Positions 1-5,080 of a stretch of 5,080 bases of DNA are shown here, in pieces (position 1 is the stretch's first letter; each line of letters opens with the position of its first letter). The translations under genes were made by a program, and so were the position numbers. The notes below the pieces were generated by a model. That model did not search any database and was not told the DNA's origin. It saw nothing but the letters and a program-made list of their open reading frames with translations. The stretch spans positions 1-5,080 of the forward strand of contig DQOE01000012.1 in NCBI GenBank assembly GCA_015658765.1, in the 5' to 3' direction. This stretch comes from Verrucomicrobiota bacterium (GTDB lineage: Bacteria > Verrucomicrobiota > Verrucomicrobiia > Limisphaerales > UBA1096).

Positions 1-1068
1 AAGTGCGCCCGCTGCCACGACCATCCGTTTGAGGACGTGCGTCAGGACGACTACTACCGCTTCGCGGCGCTCTTCGACGGCATCGACTACGAGATCGTCG
101 AGAACAAGCGGAAGGACAAGTTCGACAAGCACCAGTTCCGCGGTGAGCAGAAAGTGAAGCTTGTGGCTCTCGACAAGCTCGACCCAAAAATCGTCCTCAA
201 GCACCCGCGCACAAGGAAACCACCCGAGCCCGGGTTGCTGGAACGCGGTGCGCCACCGCTGGCATCCATGAACCGGAGACTCGAGGAGATGGCGCAGTGG
301 GTGGTCTCCCACCCGAACTTTGCCAGGGTGCAGGCCAACAGGATATGGTTTCACATGACCGGCCGCGCGTTGATCGAACCGGTGGACGATGTCCGCGACA
401 CGAACCCGGCCTCCAACCCGGCTCTGATGGAAACCCTGGAACATGAACTTCGCGATAGCGGCTATGACCCGCGACACCTGATCCGCTTGATTGCCAACTC
501 AAGAACCTACCAGTTCTCTGCCGATCCCCGTGGCGGCGCGGCAGGTTCCGAGGAGAACTTCGCGCGCGCAACCGTGCGCCGCTATCCCGCGGAGGTAATC
601 ATCGATGCCGCGCACCGTTCGCTGGCGGGCCCCATCGAGTTTGCCGACACGCACAAGAGCTCGCGGTCGGTCGGGATGCCCGGCGTGGAGAGCGTGCACC
701 TGTCACGGAACCCCGGGCACGGCGAGCGCTTCCTCAAGCTTTTTGGCAAGCCGGCACGACTGACCAGTTCCGATGCCGAGCGAAACGATGAGACAACCCT
801 CGCGCAGGTTTTCGAGCTCACCGGGGGCGAGACCCTGAACCGGCTGCTGCGACAGGACAACAACCGGATCGGCCGGCAGATCAAGGAGGGGAACGGGGAT
901 GCCGAGATTGTCGATGCGCTCTATTGGGCGATTTTAACCAGGGCTCCGTCTGCGAACGAGAGCACTGCGATGTTGAAATACCTCTCCGCCGCCGGAGACC
1001 GGCGCGGCGCGCTTGAGGACGTGGCCTGGGGACTGTTGAACGCGAAGGAGTTTATTCTAAGGCGATGA
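1..1068 (+). CDS. DUF1549/DUF1553 (PSD1-type) protein, 3' part
   Basis: The reading frame is open from the first base, so the start lies upstream; 355 codons are visible. Codons 2-10 read CARCHDHPF, the CxxCH-containing end of the DUF1549 domain. From about codon 90 the DUF1553 domain follows: MNRRLEEMAQWV, then NRIWFHMTGR (codons 113-122), EPVDD (126-130), GYDPRHLIRLI (154-164) and SRTYQ (167-171). The C-terminal third has DAERND (258-263) and ends in ALEDVAWGLLNAKEFILRR, the usual close of the family. No catalytic activity is established for these domains. Full-length members are usually secreted, often with an N-terminal cytochrome c-like domain. CxxCH could bind heme c, but this is not shown. 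The gene overlaps the next one by ATGA (1065-1068). A start at GTG 37 would cut through the conserved motif and is rejected. The family assignment is firm; the function is unknown. Confidence 0.93.
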   Translation, partial: KCARCHDHPFEDVRQDDYYRFAALFDGIDYEIVENKRKDKFDKHQFRGEQKVKLVALDKLDPKIVLKHPRTRKPPEPGLLERGAPPLASMNRRLEEMAQWVVSHPNFARVQANRIWFHMTGRALIEPVDDVRDTNPASNPALMETLEHELRDSGYDPRHLIRLIANSRTYQFSADPRGGAAGSEENFARATVRRYPAEVIIDAAHRSLAGPIEFADTHKSSRSVGMPGVESVHLSRNPGHGERFLKLFGKPARLTSSDAERNDETTLAQVFELTGGETLNRLLRQDNNRIGRQIKEGNGDAEIVDALYWAILTRAPSANESTAMLKYLSAAGDRRGALEDVAWGLLNAKEFILRR

Positions 1069-2468
1069 GAGACCCGTCCTGCCAGAGTTTCCGGGAGACC
1101 GCGATCGCGCGGCGCACCCTGCTGCGAGCAGGGGGCATGGGGCTCCTTGGCATGACGATGCCGAAACTGTTGCGCGCCTCGGAAGCGACTGTGGCGAACC
1201 TCAAGATCGCGCCGAGGGCAAAGTCGGTCATTTTCCTTTTCCAGTGGGGCGGGCCGAGCCAGATCGACATCCTCGACATGAAGCCGGACGCGCCGAAGGA
1301 ATACCGTTCGCCGCACGGGCAGATTCGCACCTCCTGCCCGGACATTGAGATTTGCGAGCACCTTCCGCGGATGGCCCGGCATATGGACAAGTGCACCGTG
1401 ATCCGCACGCTGCACCACACCATGAAGAACCACAACTCGGCCGGCTACTACGCGCTCTCGGGCCATGCGCCGCCAAGCGACGACCAGCGCCTGCGCGACC
1501 TGCCCGACCTCTACCCGGCCTACGGCTCGGTGGTCAGCAAGCTCAGCGCGAACGAGGACCGGAGCATGCCGACGTTCGTCTCCTATCCGCACGTGATCGC
1601 CGACGGCTCGCGGACGCCGGGCCAGCACGCCAGTTTTCTTGGCAAAAAGTTCGACCCGTTGTTCATTCCGCGCGACCCGAATGAGGAGGACTTTCGCCTG
1701 CCGGAGCTGAGCCTGCCCAGCAATCTCACGCTCGACCGGGTGCAGGCACGGCGCGGCTTGCAGCAGATCATCGACGCCCAGTCGCGCCTGCTCGAATTCT
1801 CCGAGCAGGCTCGGGGGCTGGACGACTATTACAAGAACGCCATGGCGATGTTGAACTCGCCGCGAGTGCGCGAGGCCTTTGACCTCTCAAAGGAGCCCTC
1901 GTGGCTGCGGGAGAGATACGGCCGGACAACCTACGGACAGGGCTGCCTGCTGGCGCGGCGGCTTGCTGAGGCGGGCGTGAAGTTCTCCACGTGTTACTTC
2001 GCAAACAGCATCGGCGGGCGCAGCAAGACCAGCGGCGGCTGGGACACCCACGGCTTCGATAACACGCGCATGTATCCGATCGTTGAAGCCTACCATCTGC
2101 CGGTCACCGACCAGACACTGCCGACGTTGCTGGAGGATCTGGAACAGCGCGGGATGCTGGACGAGACGCTGGTGGTCTGGATGGGAGAGTTCGGTCGCAC
2201 GCCGAAAATCAACAAGAACGCCAGCCGCGACCATTGGCCGAACTGCTACAGCGTCCTGCTCGCTGGCGGAGGAGTGAAGGGGGGATTTGTCCACGGCAAA
2301 TCCGACAAGCACGCCGCGGAACCGGCGGTGGACGGCGTGACGCCCGAGGACCTGGCGGCGACCATCTATTATCTGCTCGGCATCGACCCGAAGGCGCTCA
2401 TTTACGACACGCAGGATCGCCCATTGATGATCTCAAGCGGCGAGCCGGTGATGGAGGTTGTGGCGTAG
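1065..2468 (+). CDS. DUF1501 protein with Tat-type leader
   Basis: A complete 467-residue protein of normal family length. The N-terminus carries a twin-arginine pattern, ARRTLLRAGGMGLLG (residues 15-29), and a hydrophobic stretch to about residue 38, so export through the Tat pathway is likely. Family motifs are FQWGGPSQIDILDMKPDAP from residue 59, GWDTHGFDN from 325, WMGEFGRTPKIN (372-383) and RDHWPN (388-393). DUF1501 belongs to the alkaline phosphatase/sulfatase fold. The Asp and His residues in GWDTHG and DHW are candidate metal ligands, but the substrate is unknown. The ATG overlaps the upstream stop as ATGA; AAGGAG (1045-1050) lies 14 bases before it, rather far for a ribosome site, so translational coupling is likely. 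The DUF1549/DUF1553 partner encoded just upstream is the usual neighbour, which suggests joint action outside the cytoplasm. Confidence 0.94.
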   Translation: MRDPSCQSFRETAIARRTLLRAGGMGLLGMTMPKLLRASEATVANLKIAPRAKSVIFLFQWGGPSQIDILDMKPDAPKEYRSPHGQIRTSCPDIEICEHLPRMARHMDKCTVIRTLHHTMKNHNSAGYYALSGHAPPSDDQRLRDLPDLYPAYGSVVSKLSANEDRSMPTFVSYPHVIADGSRTPGQHASFLGKKFDPLFIPRDPNEEDFRLPELSLPSNLTLDRVQARRGLQQIIDAQSRLLEFSEQARGLDDYYKNAMAMLNSPRVREAFDLSKEPSWLRERYGRTTYGQGCLLARRLAEAGVKFSTCYFANSIGGRSKTSGGWDTHGFDNTRMYPIVEAYHLPVTDQTLPTLLEDLEQRGMLDETLVVWMGEFGRTPKINKNASRDHWPNCYSVLLAGGGVKGGFVHGKSDKHAAEPAVDGVTPEDLAATIYYLLGIDPKALIYDTQDRPLMISSGEPVMEVVA

Positions 2469-2510
2469 TCGGGTGTTTCGGGCACGTGTCCCGGCCACGG
2501 CTTGGCCTGC
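2469..2510. terminator. Weak hairpins between convergent genes (possible terminator)
   Basis: This 42-base gap between two convergent genes holds two short inverted repeats: CGGG/CCCG (2479-2482 and 2490-2493) around the palindrome CACGTG (2483-2488), and GGCCA/TGGCC (2493-2497 and 2503-2507) with a five-base loop. They share base 2493, so they cannot both form fully. Neither is followed by a T run on either strand, so an intrinsic terminator is not convincing. Its place, where both transcripts must end, is the main argument. Confidence 0.25.
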
Positions 2511-3491
2511 TTAATCCTCCGCCTTGGAGGAACGGGTGGTCAGGTCGTGTAACGCTTGGCGCAGGTCTTTGCCCTCGTGCAGCATGGCGTAAACCTCGTC
2601 GATGATCGGCGTGCTGACGTCGCGGGTGCGCGCGAGGTTCCACGCCGACCGCGCGGTCGGGTACCCCTCCACCACCGACACCGAGTCGGCGAGGATGACC
2701 TCCGGCTTTTCGCCGCGCCCGATCCGTTGGCCGAACTGATAATTGCGGCTCAGGCTCGAGAAACACGTCACCGTCAAGTCGCCCAGGCCGCTCAGGCCGG
2801 CGAACGTCTCCGCGCGCGCGCCGCACGCCACGCCCAGACGGCGCATCTCCGCGATCGCGCGCGTGACCAGTGCCGCCTTCGAGTTGTCGCCAAAGCCCAG
2901 CCCGGCCGAGGCCCCCGCCGCGATGGCGATCACGTTTTTCAACGCGCCACCCAGTTCAACACCGATCAAATCCTCGCTCGTGTACACGCGAAACGAGGGC
3001 CGGTGAAAAACCTGCTGCACCGTCTCCGCCACACCGGCTGCCTCGCTCGCAGCCACCGCCGCGCTTGGCATGTTACGGCAAACCTCCTCTGCCAAGGTCG
3101 GGCCGGACAGCGCCGCCACCCTCGCCAACGGCATCGTCTCGCCAAGGATGCCGCCCATCGTCAGGCCGGTCTCGAACTCGATCCCCTTGGTCACGCTCAC
3201 CGCCACGCCGTCGAACTTGGCCAGGCGCGCGGTGACCTCGCGAAACGCGCGCGACGGTATCGCCAGCACGACACAACCCGCGCCGTCCACCGCCTTGGCG
3301 AGGTCGGACTCGGTCGGCAGATTGGCCGGCAGGTCGACACCCGGCAAATAACGCTCGTTGCGGCCCGCTTGGCCAAGCGCGGCCAACGCATCGGCGTCAC
3401 GGCCCCAGAGGCAAACATTGCCGCCATTGGAGTGAGCCACCTTGGCCAACGCCGTGCCCCAGGCACCCGCCCCGATCACTGCTGTTTTCAA
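2511..3491 (-). CDS. gpsA: NAD(P)-dependent glycerol-3-phosphate dehydrogenase
   Basis: A cytoplasmic enzyme reducing dihydroxyacetone phosphate to sn-glycerol 3-phosphate, the backbone for phospholipids. It has 326 residues, normal for GpsA. The N-terminal Rossmann fold starts with the dinucleotide motif GAGAWGTA (residues 7-14). Further motifs are PSRAFREV (79-86), the conserved Lys102 in VTKGIE, LSGPTLAEEV (128-137), the catalytic-type Lys185 in GGALKNVIAIAAG, and GLSGLGDLTVTC (232-243) followed by the substrate-site pair Arg249-Asn250. The start is TTG: no ATG or GTG occurs in frame between it and the in-frame TAA ten codons upstream, and a strong GGAGG (3499-3503) sits seven bases before it. 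The gene lies downstream of plsY on the same strand, so consecutive steps of one pathway are encoded together, though a 379-base repeat-rich spacer intervenes. All key residues are present and the identification is secure. Confidence 0.97.
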   Translation of the reverse strand: MKTAVIGAGAWGTALAKVAHSNGGNVCLWGRDADALAALGQAGRNERYLPGVDLPANLPTESDLAKAVDGAGCVVLAIPSRAFREVTARLAKFDGVAVSVTKGIEFETGLTMGGILGETMPLARVAALSGPTLAEEVCRNMPSAAVAASEAAGVAETVQQVFHRPSFRVYTSEDLIGVELGGALKNVIAIAAGASAGLGFGDNSKAALVTRAIAEMRRLGVACGARAETFAGLSGLGDLTVTCFSSLSRNYQFGQRIGRGEKPEVILADSVSVVEGYPTARSAWNLARTRDVSTPIIDEVYAMLHEGKDLRQALHDLTTRSSKAED

Positions 3492-3498
3492 TTCACCG

Positions 3499-3503
3499 CC
3501 TCC
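3499..3503 (-). promoter_or_regulatory. Shine-Dalgarno site fixing the TTG start of gpsA
   Basis: On the minus strand this reads GGAGG, seven bases before the TTG at 3491-3489. It supports the TTG as the true start, because no other start codon is available in frame after the upstream TAA stop. Confidence 0.75.
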
Positions 3504-3521
3504 ATTCGTAAGTCCGTCGAA

Positions 3522-3548
3522 TTAATAGCGTACTGCAATTCTTTACAA
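3522..3548 (-). promoter_or_regulatory. Possible sigma-70-like promoter for gpsA
   Basis: On the minus strand, TTGTAA (3548-3543) and TATTAA (3527-3522) are separated by 15 bases in an A+T-rich island between the G+C-rich repeats and the gpsA start. The -10 element is good, but the spacing is shorter than the usual 16-18. A transcript would start near 3514 and leave a leader of about 23 bases containing the GGAGG site. If real, gpsA does not depend only on read-through from plsY. Confidence 0.35.
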
Positions 3549-3559
3549 TTTTTCGCGCT

Positions 3560-3595
3560 CTCCCTCTCCCCGGCCCTCTCCCGTGGGAGAGGGAG
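3560..3595. repeat. CT/GA palindrome with alternative pairing
   Basis: CTCCCTCTCCC (3560-3570) is exactly complementary to GGGAGAGGGAG (3585-3595), 11 bp. A second copy, CCCTCTCCC (3574-3582), is exactly complementary to GGGAGAGGG (3585-3593) across only two bases. The right arm can therefore pair with either of two left arms. Confidence 0.8.
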
Positions 3596-3611
3596 TCGAC
3601 ACATTCGCGCC

Positions 3612-3689
3612 AGCGTCGTGGAGTGCGGTTCTCTGCACCGCTTTGGATCGCGCCCAAAAGCGGCAGGGACGGCCGCACTCCAAGACGCT
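3612..3689. repeat. 78-base long imperfect hairpin
   Basis: The outer arms 3612-3628 and 3673-3689 pair at 16 of 17 positions; the core TGGAGTGCGG / CCGCACTCCA is perfect and the single mismatch is at 3618/3683. An inner stem, CCGCTTT (3638-3644) with AAAGCGG (3657-3663), is extended by GG/CC around a bulged A. Weaker pairing, including G-U, links the two. The whole block can fold as one nearly continuous hairpin, typical of a palindromic mobile repeat. Confidence 0.8.
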
Positions 3690-3708
3690 CCCGCGACAAA
3701 CCCGCCCC

Positions 3709-3720
3709 GCTTGGCCAAGC
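3709..3720. repeat. 12-base perfect palindrome, also present inside gpsA
   Basis: GCTTGGCCAAGC is a perfect palindrome. With its left flank it is part of a 15-base string, CCCGCTTGGCCAAGC (3706-3720), repeated exactly at 3364-3378 within the gpsA coding region. Confidence 0.7.
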
Positions 3721-3723
3721 CGA

Positions 3724-3790
3724 GGGTAGGGATGGCTGTCCCCAGCCGTCCACGATTGTCCCGGCGCACTGGGGACAGCACGCCCCACCT
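3724..3790. repeat. 67-base imperfect inverted repeat
   Basis: The core arms GCTGTCCCCAG (3735-3745) and CTGGGGACAGC (3769-3779) are perfectly complementary over 11 bp. Outward, after a three-base mismatch, GGG (3729-3731) pairs with CCC (3783-3785) and GGT (3725-3727) with ACC (3787-3789). The 23-base interior is mostly unpaired. Confidence 0.75.
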
Positions 3791-3801
3791 TCCGCTTGAT
3801 T

Positions 3802-3815
3802 CCTTCTCGAGAAGG
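3802..3815. repeat. 14-base perfect palindrome
   Basis: CCTTCTCGAGAAGG reads the same on both strands. Its right half can pair instead with an upstream copy: CCACCTTC (3785-3792) is exactly complementary to GAAGGTGG (3811-3818). It is followed by GGCC-GGA-GGCC (3817-3827), another tiny hairpin. Confidence 0.75.
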
Positions 3816-3870
3816 TGGCCGGAGGCCGGATGAGGGTGAACGCCCGGATGTTTTTTGAGAAGGCCACTGT

Positions 3871-4524
3871 TCAATTGCAGGTTTTTTGTCCGCTCCACGC
3901 GCGATGCTCGGTGCCGTTCATGAGCCGTTGAATGTTTATCCGATGCTTCCAAATCGCCATCACACCGAGGAACAGGAAAATCCAAAACAGCAACCCGAAG
4001 CGGTCGCCGCACGCACCCGGCAACGCCGCAACGCTGACCGGCAGCGCAACCGCCGCCGCGATCGACGCCACCGACACGTAACGGCTGACCGCGAAAAAAA
4101 CAATCCAAGCACCAATGCAAATCCCAAGTGGCATCGGCGCAAGCCCACCCACCACGCCGGCGGTCGTGGCGATGCCCTTGCCGCCCTTGAAACCAAGCCA
4201 GCAGGGGTAGTTGTGCCCGAGTATCGCTGACACGCCGATCAGCATTTGCAGCGTTTGCAACTCGGGCGCTTGACTCTCGGGGAACACCCCGGCCACTAGC
4301 GCCGGGAGAAACAGGCACGGCAACAGCCCTTTCATCACATCGACAAGCAGCACCGCAACGCCGATGCCTTTGCCCAGCACGCGGAACGCATTGGTCGCGC
4401 CGATGTTGCCGCTGCCGACCGCGCGGATGTCCACGCCCTTGAGCCGGCCCGCGAGCAGGCCCGCCGGCAACGAGCCGGGCAAATATCCCGCGAGGACCAC
4501 GACCAGCCAAGCAAGCGCCTCCAT
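3871..4524 (-). CDS. plsY: Acyl-phosphate:glycerol-3-phosphate acyltransferase
   Basis: An integral inner-membrane enzyme that moves an acyl group from acyl-phosphate to the sn-1 position of glycerol 3-phosphate, giving lysophosphatidic acid. From the ATG at 4524 it has 217 residues, about the normal length. The first hydrophobic segment begins at residue 4 and leads to GSLPAG (17-22). The three family motifs are present: GSGNIGATN (37-45), GHNYPCWLGFKGGKG (103-117, phosphate-binding loop) and WKHRINIQRLMNGTE (192-206). DVMKG (62-66) is also typical. Several other hydrophobic stretches fit a multi-pass protein. An upstream TTG at 4644 would add 40 polar residues with no family match and overlap the divergent gene, so ATG 4524 is chosen, although no Shine-Dalgarno site precedes it. 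A short polar tail of 11 residues follows motif 3. gpsA, the supplier of its substrate, lies downstream on the same strand. Confidence 0.95.
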   Translation of the reverse strand: MEALAWLVVVLAGYLPGSLPAGLLAGRLKGVDIRAVGSGNIGATNAFRVLGKGIGVAVLLVDVMKGLLPCLFLPALVAGVFPESQAPELQTLQMLIGVSAILGHNYPCWLGFKGGKGIATTAGVVGGLAPMPLGICIGAWIVFFAVSRYVSVASIAAAVALPVSVAALPGACGDRFGLLFWIFLFLGVMAIWKHRINIQRLMNGTEHRAWSGQKTCN

Positions 4525-4530
4525 GCGCGG

Positions 4531-4560
4531 ACTGTAGTGGCTTGGCTTTATGGGCAGCAA
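4531..4560 (-). promoter_or_regulatory. Possible promoter for plsY
   Basis: On the minus strand, TTGCTG (4560-4555) and TACAGT (4536-4531) are separated by 18 bases. TACAGT ends six bases before the ATG, so transcription would begin at or very near the start codon. That is the arrangement of leaderless mRNAs and agrees with the missing ribosome site. The -35 is weak and short motifs like these arise by chance. Confidence 0.3.
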
Positions 4561-4586
4561 GCCGTTTCCCCCGCTGCACGCGCGGA

Positions 4587-4616
4587 TTGCCTTCGGCGGC
4601 CCGTGGCCGTTAGGCT
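4587..4616 (+). promoter_or_regulatory. Possible promoter for the ABC transporter gene
   Basis: TTGCCT (4587-4592) and TAGGCT (4611-4616) are 18 bases apart, and a transcript would start about 20 bases before the ATG at 4644. Both hexamers match the consensus only partly. The 119-base gap between the divergent genes must hold promoters for both directions, which is the main support. Confidence 0.22.
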
Positions 4617-4643
4617 CGCGGCGGCTTGCAGACGGACACGCCA

Positions 4644-5080
4644 ATGATTGAGGTGCAAAACCTGACCAAGCGCTACGGGCAACACGTGGCGCTCGACGGC
4701 GTGTCGTTCTCCGTGGGCTGCGGCGAGGTCGTCGGTTTCCTCGGGCCGAACGGCGCGGGCAAAAGTACCACCATGCGCATCCTAACCACCTTCATGGCGG
4801 CAACCTCCGGCACGGTGCGCGTCGGCGGCGACTGTGTTTTTGAAAACCCGATGCGTGTCCGCGAACGGATCGGCTACATGCCGGAGAACAACCCACTGCC
4901 GACCGACTTGCGGGTCGGCGACTACTTGAAATTCCGCGCCCAACTCAAGCGCCTGGCCAACGGCGACTCCGCCAATCGCATCGCTGGGGTAATGGAGCAG
5001 TGCGGTGTCGCCGATGTCGCCGGCCGGTTCATCGGCCAACTCTCTCGCGGCTATCGGCAACGCGTGGGTATGGCCGACGC
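4644..5080 (+). CDS. ABC transporter ATP-binding subunit (GldA-like), 5' part
   Basis: The first 145 codons of a cytoplasmic ATPase that powers an ABC transporter; the rest lies beyond the window. It starts MIEVQNLTKRYG, the standard opening of the family, with the A-loop Tyr11. Walker A is GPNGAGKST (34-42). The Q-loop region reads IGYMPENNPL (76-85), where Pro-Glu replaces the usual Gln. The signature is LSRGYRQRVG (133-142), a variant of LSGGQ. GYxPE with an LS-x-GYRQRV signature is typical of ATPases of the GldA / ABC-2 exporter branch. Walker B, the D-loop and the H-loop lie outside the window. GldA is named for gliding in Bacteroidetes, but most relatives elsewhere serve exporters of unknown substrate, so no gene name is given. 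A permease gene is expected downstream. No clear Shine-Dalgarno site precedes the ATG. It is divergent from plsY, with 119 bases between the starts. Confidence 0.93.
   Translation, partial: MIEVQNLTKRYGQHVALDGVSFSVGCGEVVGFLGPNGAGKSTTMRILTTFMAATSGTVRVGGDCVFENPMRVRERIGYMPENNPLPTDLRVGDYLKFRAQLKRLANGDSANRIAGVMEQCGVADVAGRFIGQLSRGYRQRVGMAD

Larger units (their letters stand above)
3492..3870. repeat. 379-base non-coding spacer packed with inverted repeats
   Basis: This gap between plsY and gpsA holds no convincing gene. It contains, in order on the plus strand, a CT-rich/GA-rich palindrome (3560-3595), a long two-part hairpin (3612-3689), a 12-base palindrome (3709-3720), an imperfect hairpin (3724-3790) and a 14-base palindrome (3802-3815). 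Almost all of 3560-3815 takes part in some inverted repeat. Short, G+C-rich, palindromic blocks in tandem look like REP- or MITE-type intergenic elements rather than one regulator site. From memory, similar strings recur in intergenic DNA of other Verrucomicrobiota; this is not checked here. Open frames across it are low-complexity and match no known protein. Confidence 0.7.

Noticed and set aside
921..1628. A 235-codon minus-strand open frame across the junction of the first two genes
   Set aside because: It lies antisense to conserved regions of both the DUF1553 and DUF1501 proteins and shows no motif of its own.
2479..2507. A strong intrinsic terminator between DUF1501 and gpsA
   Set aside because: Stems are only 4-5 bp, they share a base, and no T run follows on either strand; kept only as a weak candidate.
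3488..3505. Five-codon leader peptide MEAVN whose TGA overlaps the gpsA TTG start
   Set aside because: Its ATG overlaps the GGAGG that serves gpsA and it has no ribosome site of its own. So short a frame is expected by chance.
2556..3833. A 425-codon plus-strand open frame opposite gpsA and the spacer
   Set aside because: It is antisense to a fully supported gpsA. Its translation is rich in Arg, His and Ala, as expected from the complement of a G+C-rich gene.
3556..3850. CRISPR array or tandem repeat
   Set aside because: The palindromic blocks differ in sequence and length, and there is no regular repeat-spacer pattern.
3826..3850. CCGGATG direct repeat (3826-3832 and 3844-3850) as a target-site duplication
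   Set aside because: The copies are only 11 bases apart and flank no element; 7-base matches are common in DNA of this composition.
3488..4579. A 363-codon open frame on the minus strand covering plsY and the spacer
   Set aside because: It runs out of frame through plsY, whose own frame carries all three family motifs, and then through palindromic spacer. Its translation is low-complexity, Arg/Gly/Ala-rich and without family motifs.
4525..4644. A 40-residue N-terminal extension of plsY from TTG 4644
   Set aside because: The extension is polar, unlike any PlsY N-terminus, and would overlap the ATG of the divergent ABC gene; ATG 4524 gives the normal length.

Overview
The window is ordinary bacterial chromosome, G+C rich and densely coding. 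The best guess for the source is a member of the Verrucomicrobiota, with Planctomycetota as the alternative. The main argument is the translationally coupled DUF1549/DUF1553 plus DUF1501 gene pair, which occurs in very many copies in those two phyla and is uncommon elsewhere. The G+C-rich palindromic spacer and the GldA-type ABC ATPase fit this but do not prove it.

Layout. Bases 1-1068 (+) hold the 3' part of a DUF1549/DUF1553 protein whose start lies upstream of the window. It overlaps by ATGA a complete DUF1501 protein with a Tat-type leader (1065-2468, +). Both are likely exported and may act together. A 42-base gap then separates this pair from the convergent gene gpsA (2511-3491, -). Between gpsA and the next gene on the same strand, plsY (3871-4524, -), lies a 379-base spacer packed with inverted repeats. 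A 119-base divergent intergenic region (4525-4643) follows, and then the 5' part of an ABC transporter ATPase (4644 to the end, +).

How the genes work together. PlsY and GpsA are consecutive in phospholipid synthesis: GpsA makes sn-glycerol 3-phosphate from dihydroxyacetone phosphate, and PlsY acylates it with acyl-phosphate to give lysophosphatidic acid. Their order on one strand suggests a shared unit, but the repeat-filled spacer and a possible promoter just before gpsA suggest that gpsA can also be transcribed alone. The ABC ATPase probably starts a separate ABC-2 type exporter operon running out of the window.

I found no RNA gene, CRISPR array, transposase, phage gene or defence system. 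No undescribed multi-gene system is visible. The least explained part is the palindrome cluster between plsY and gpsA.
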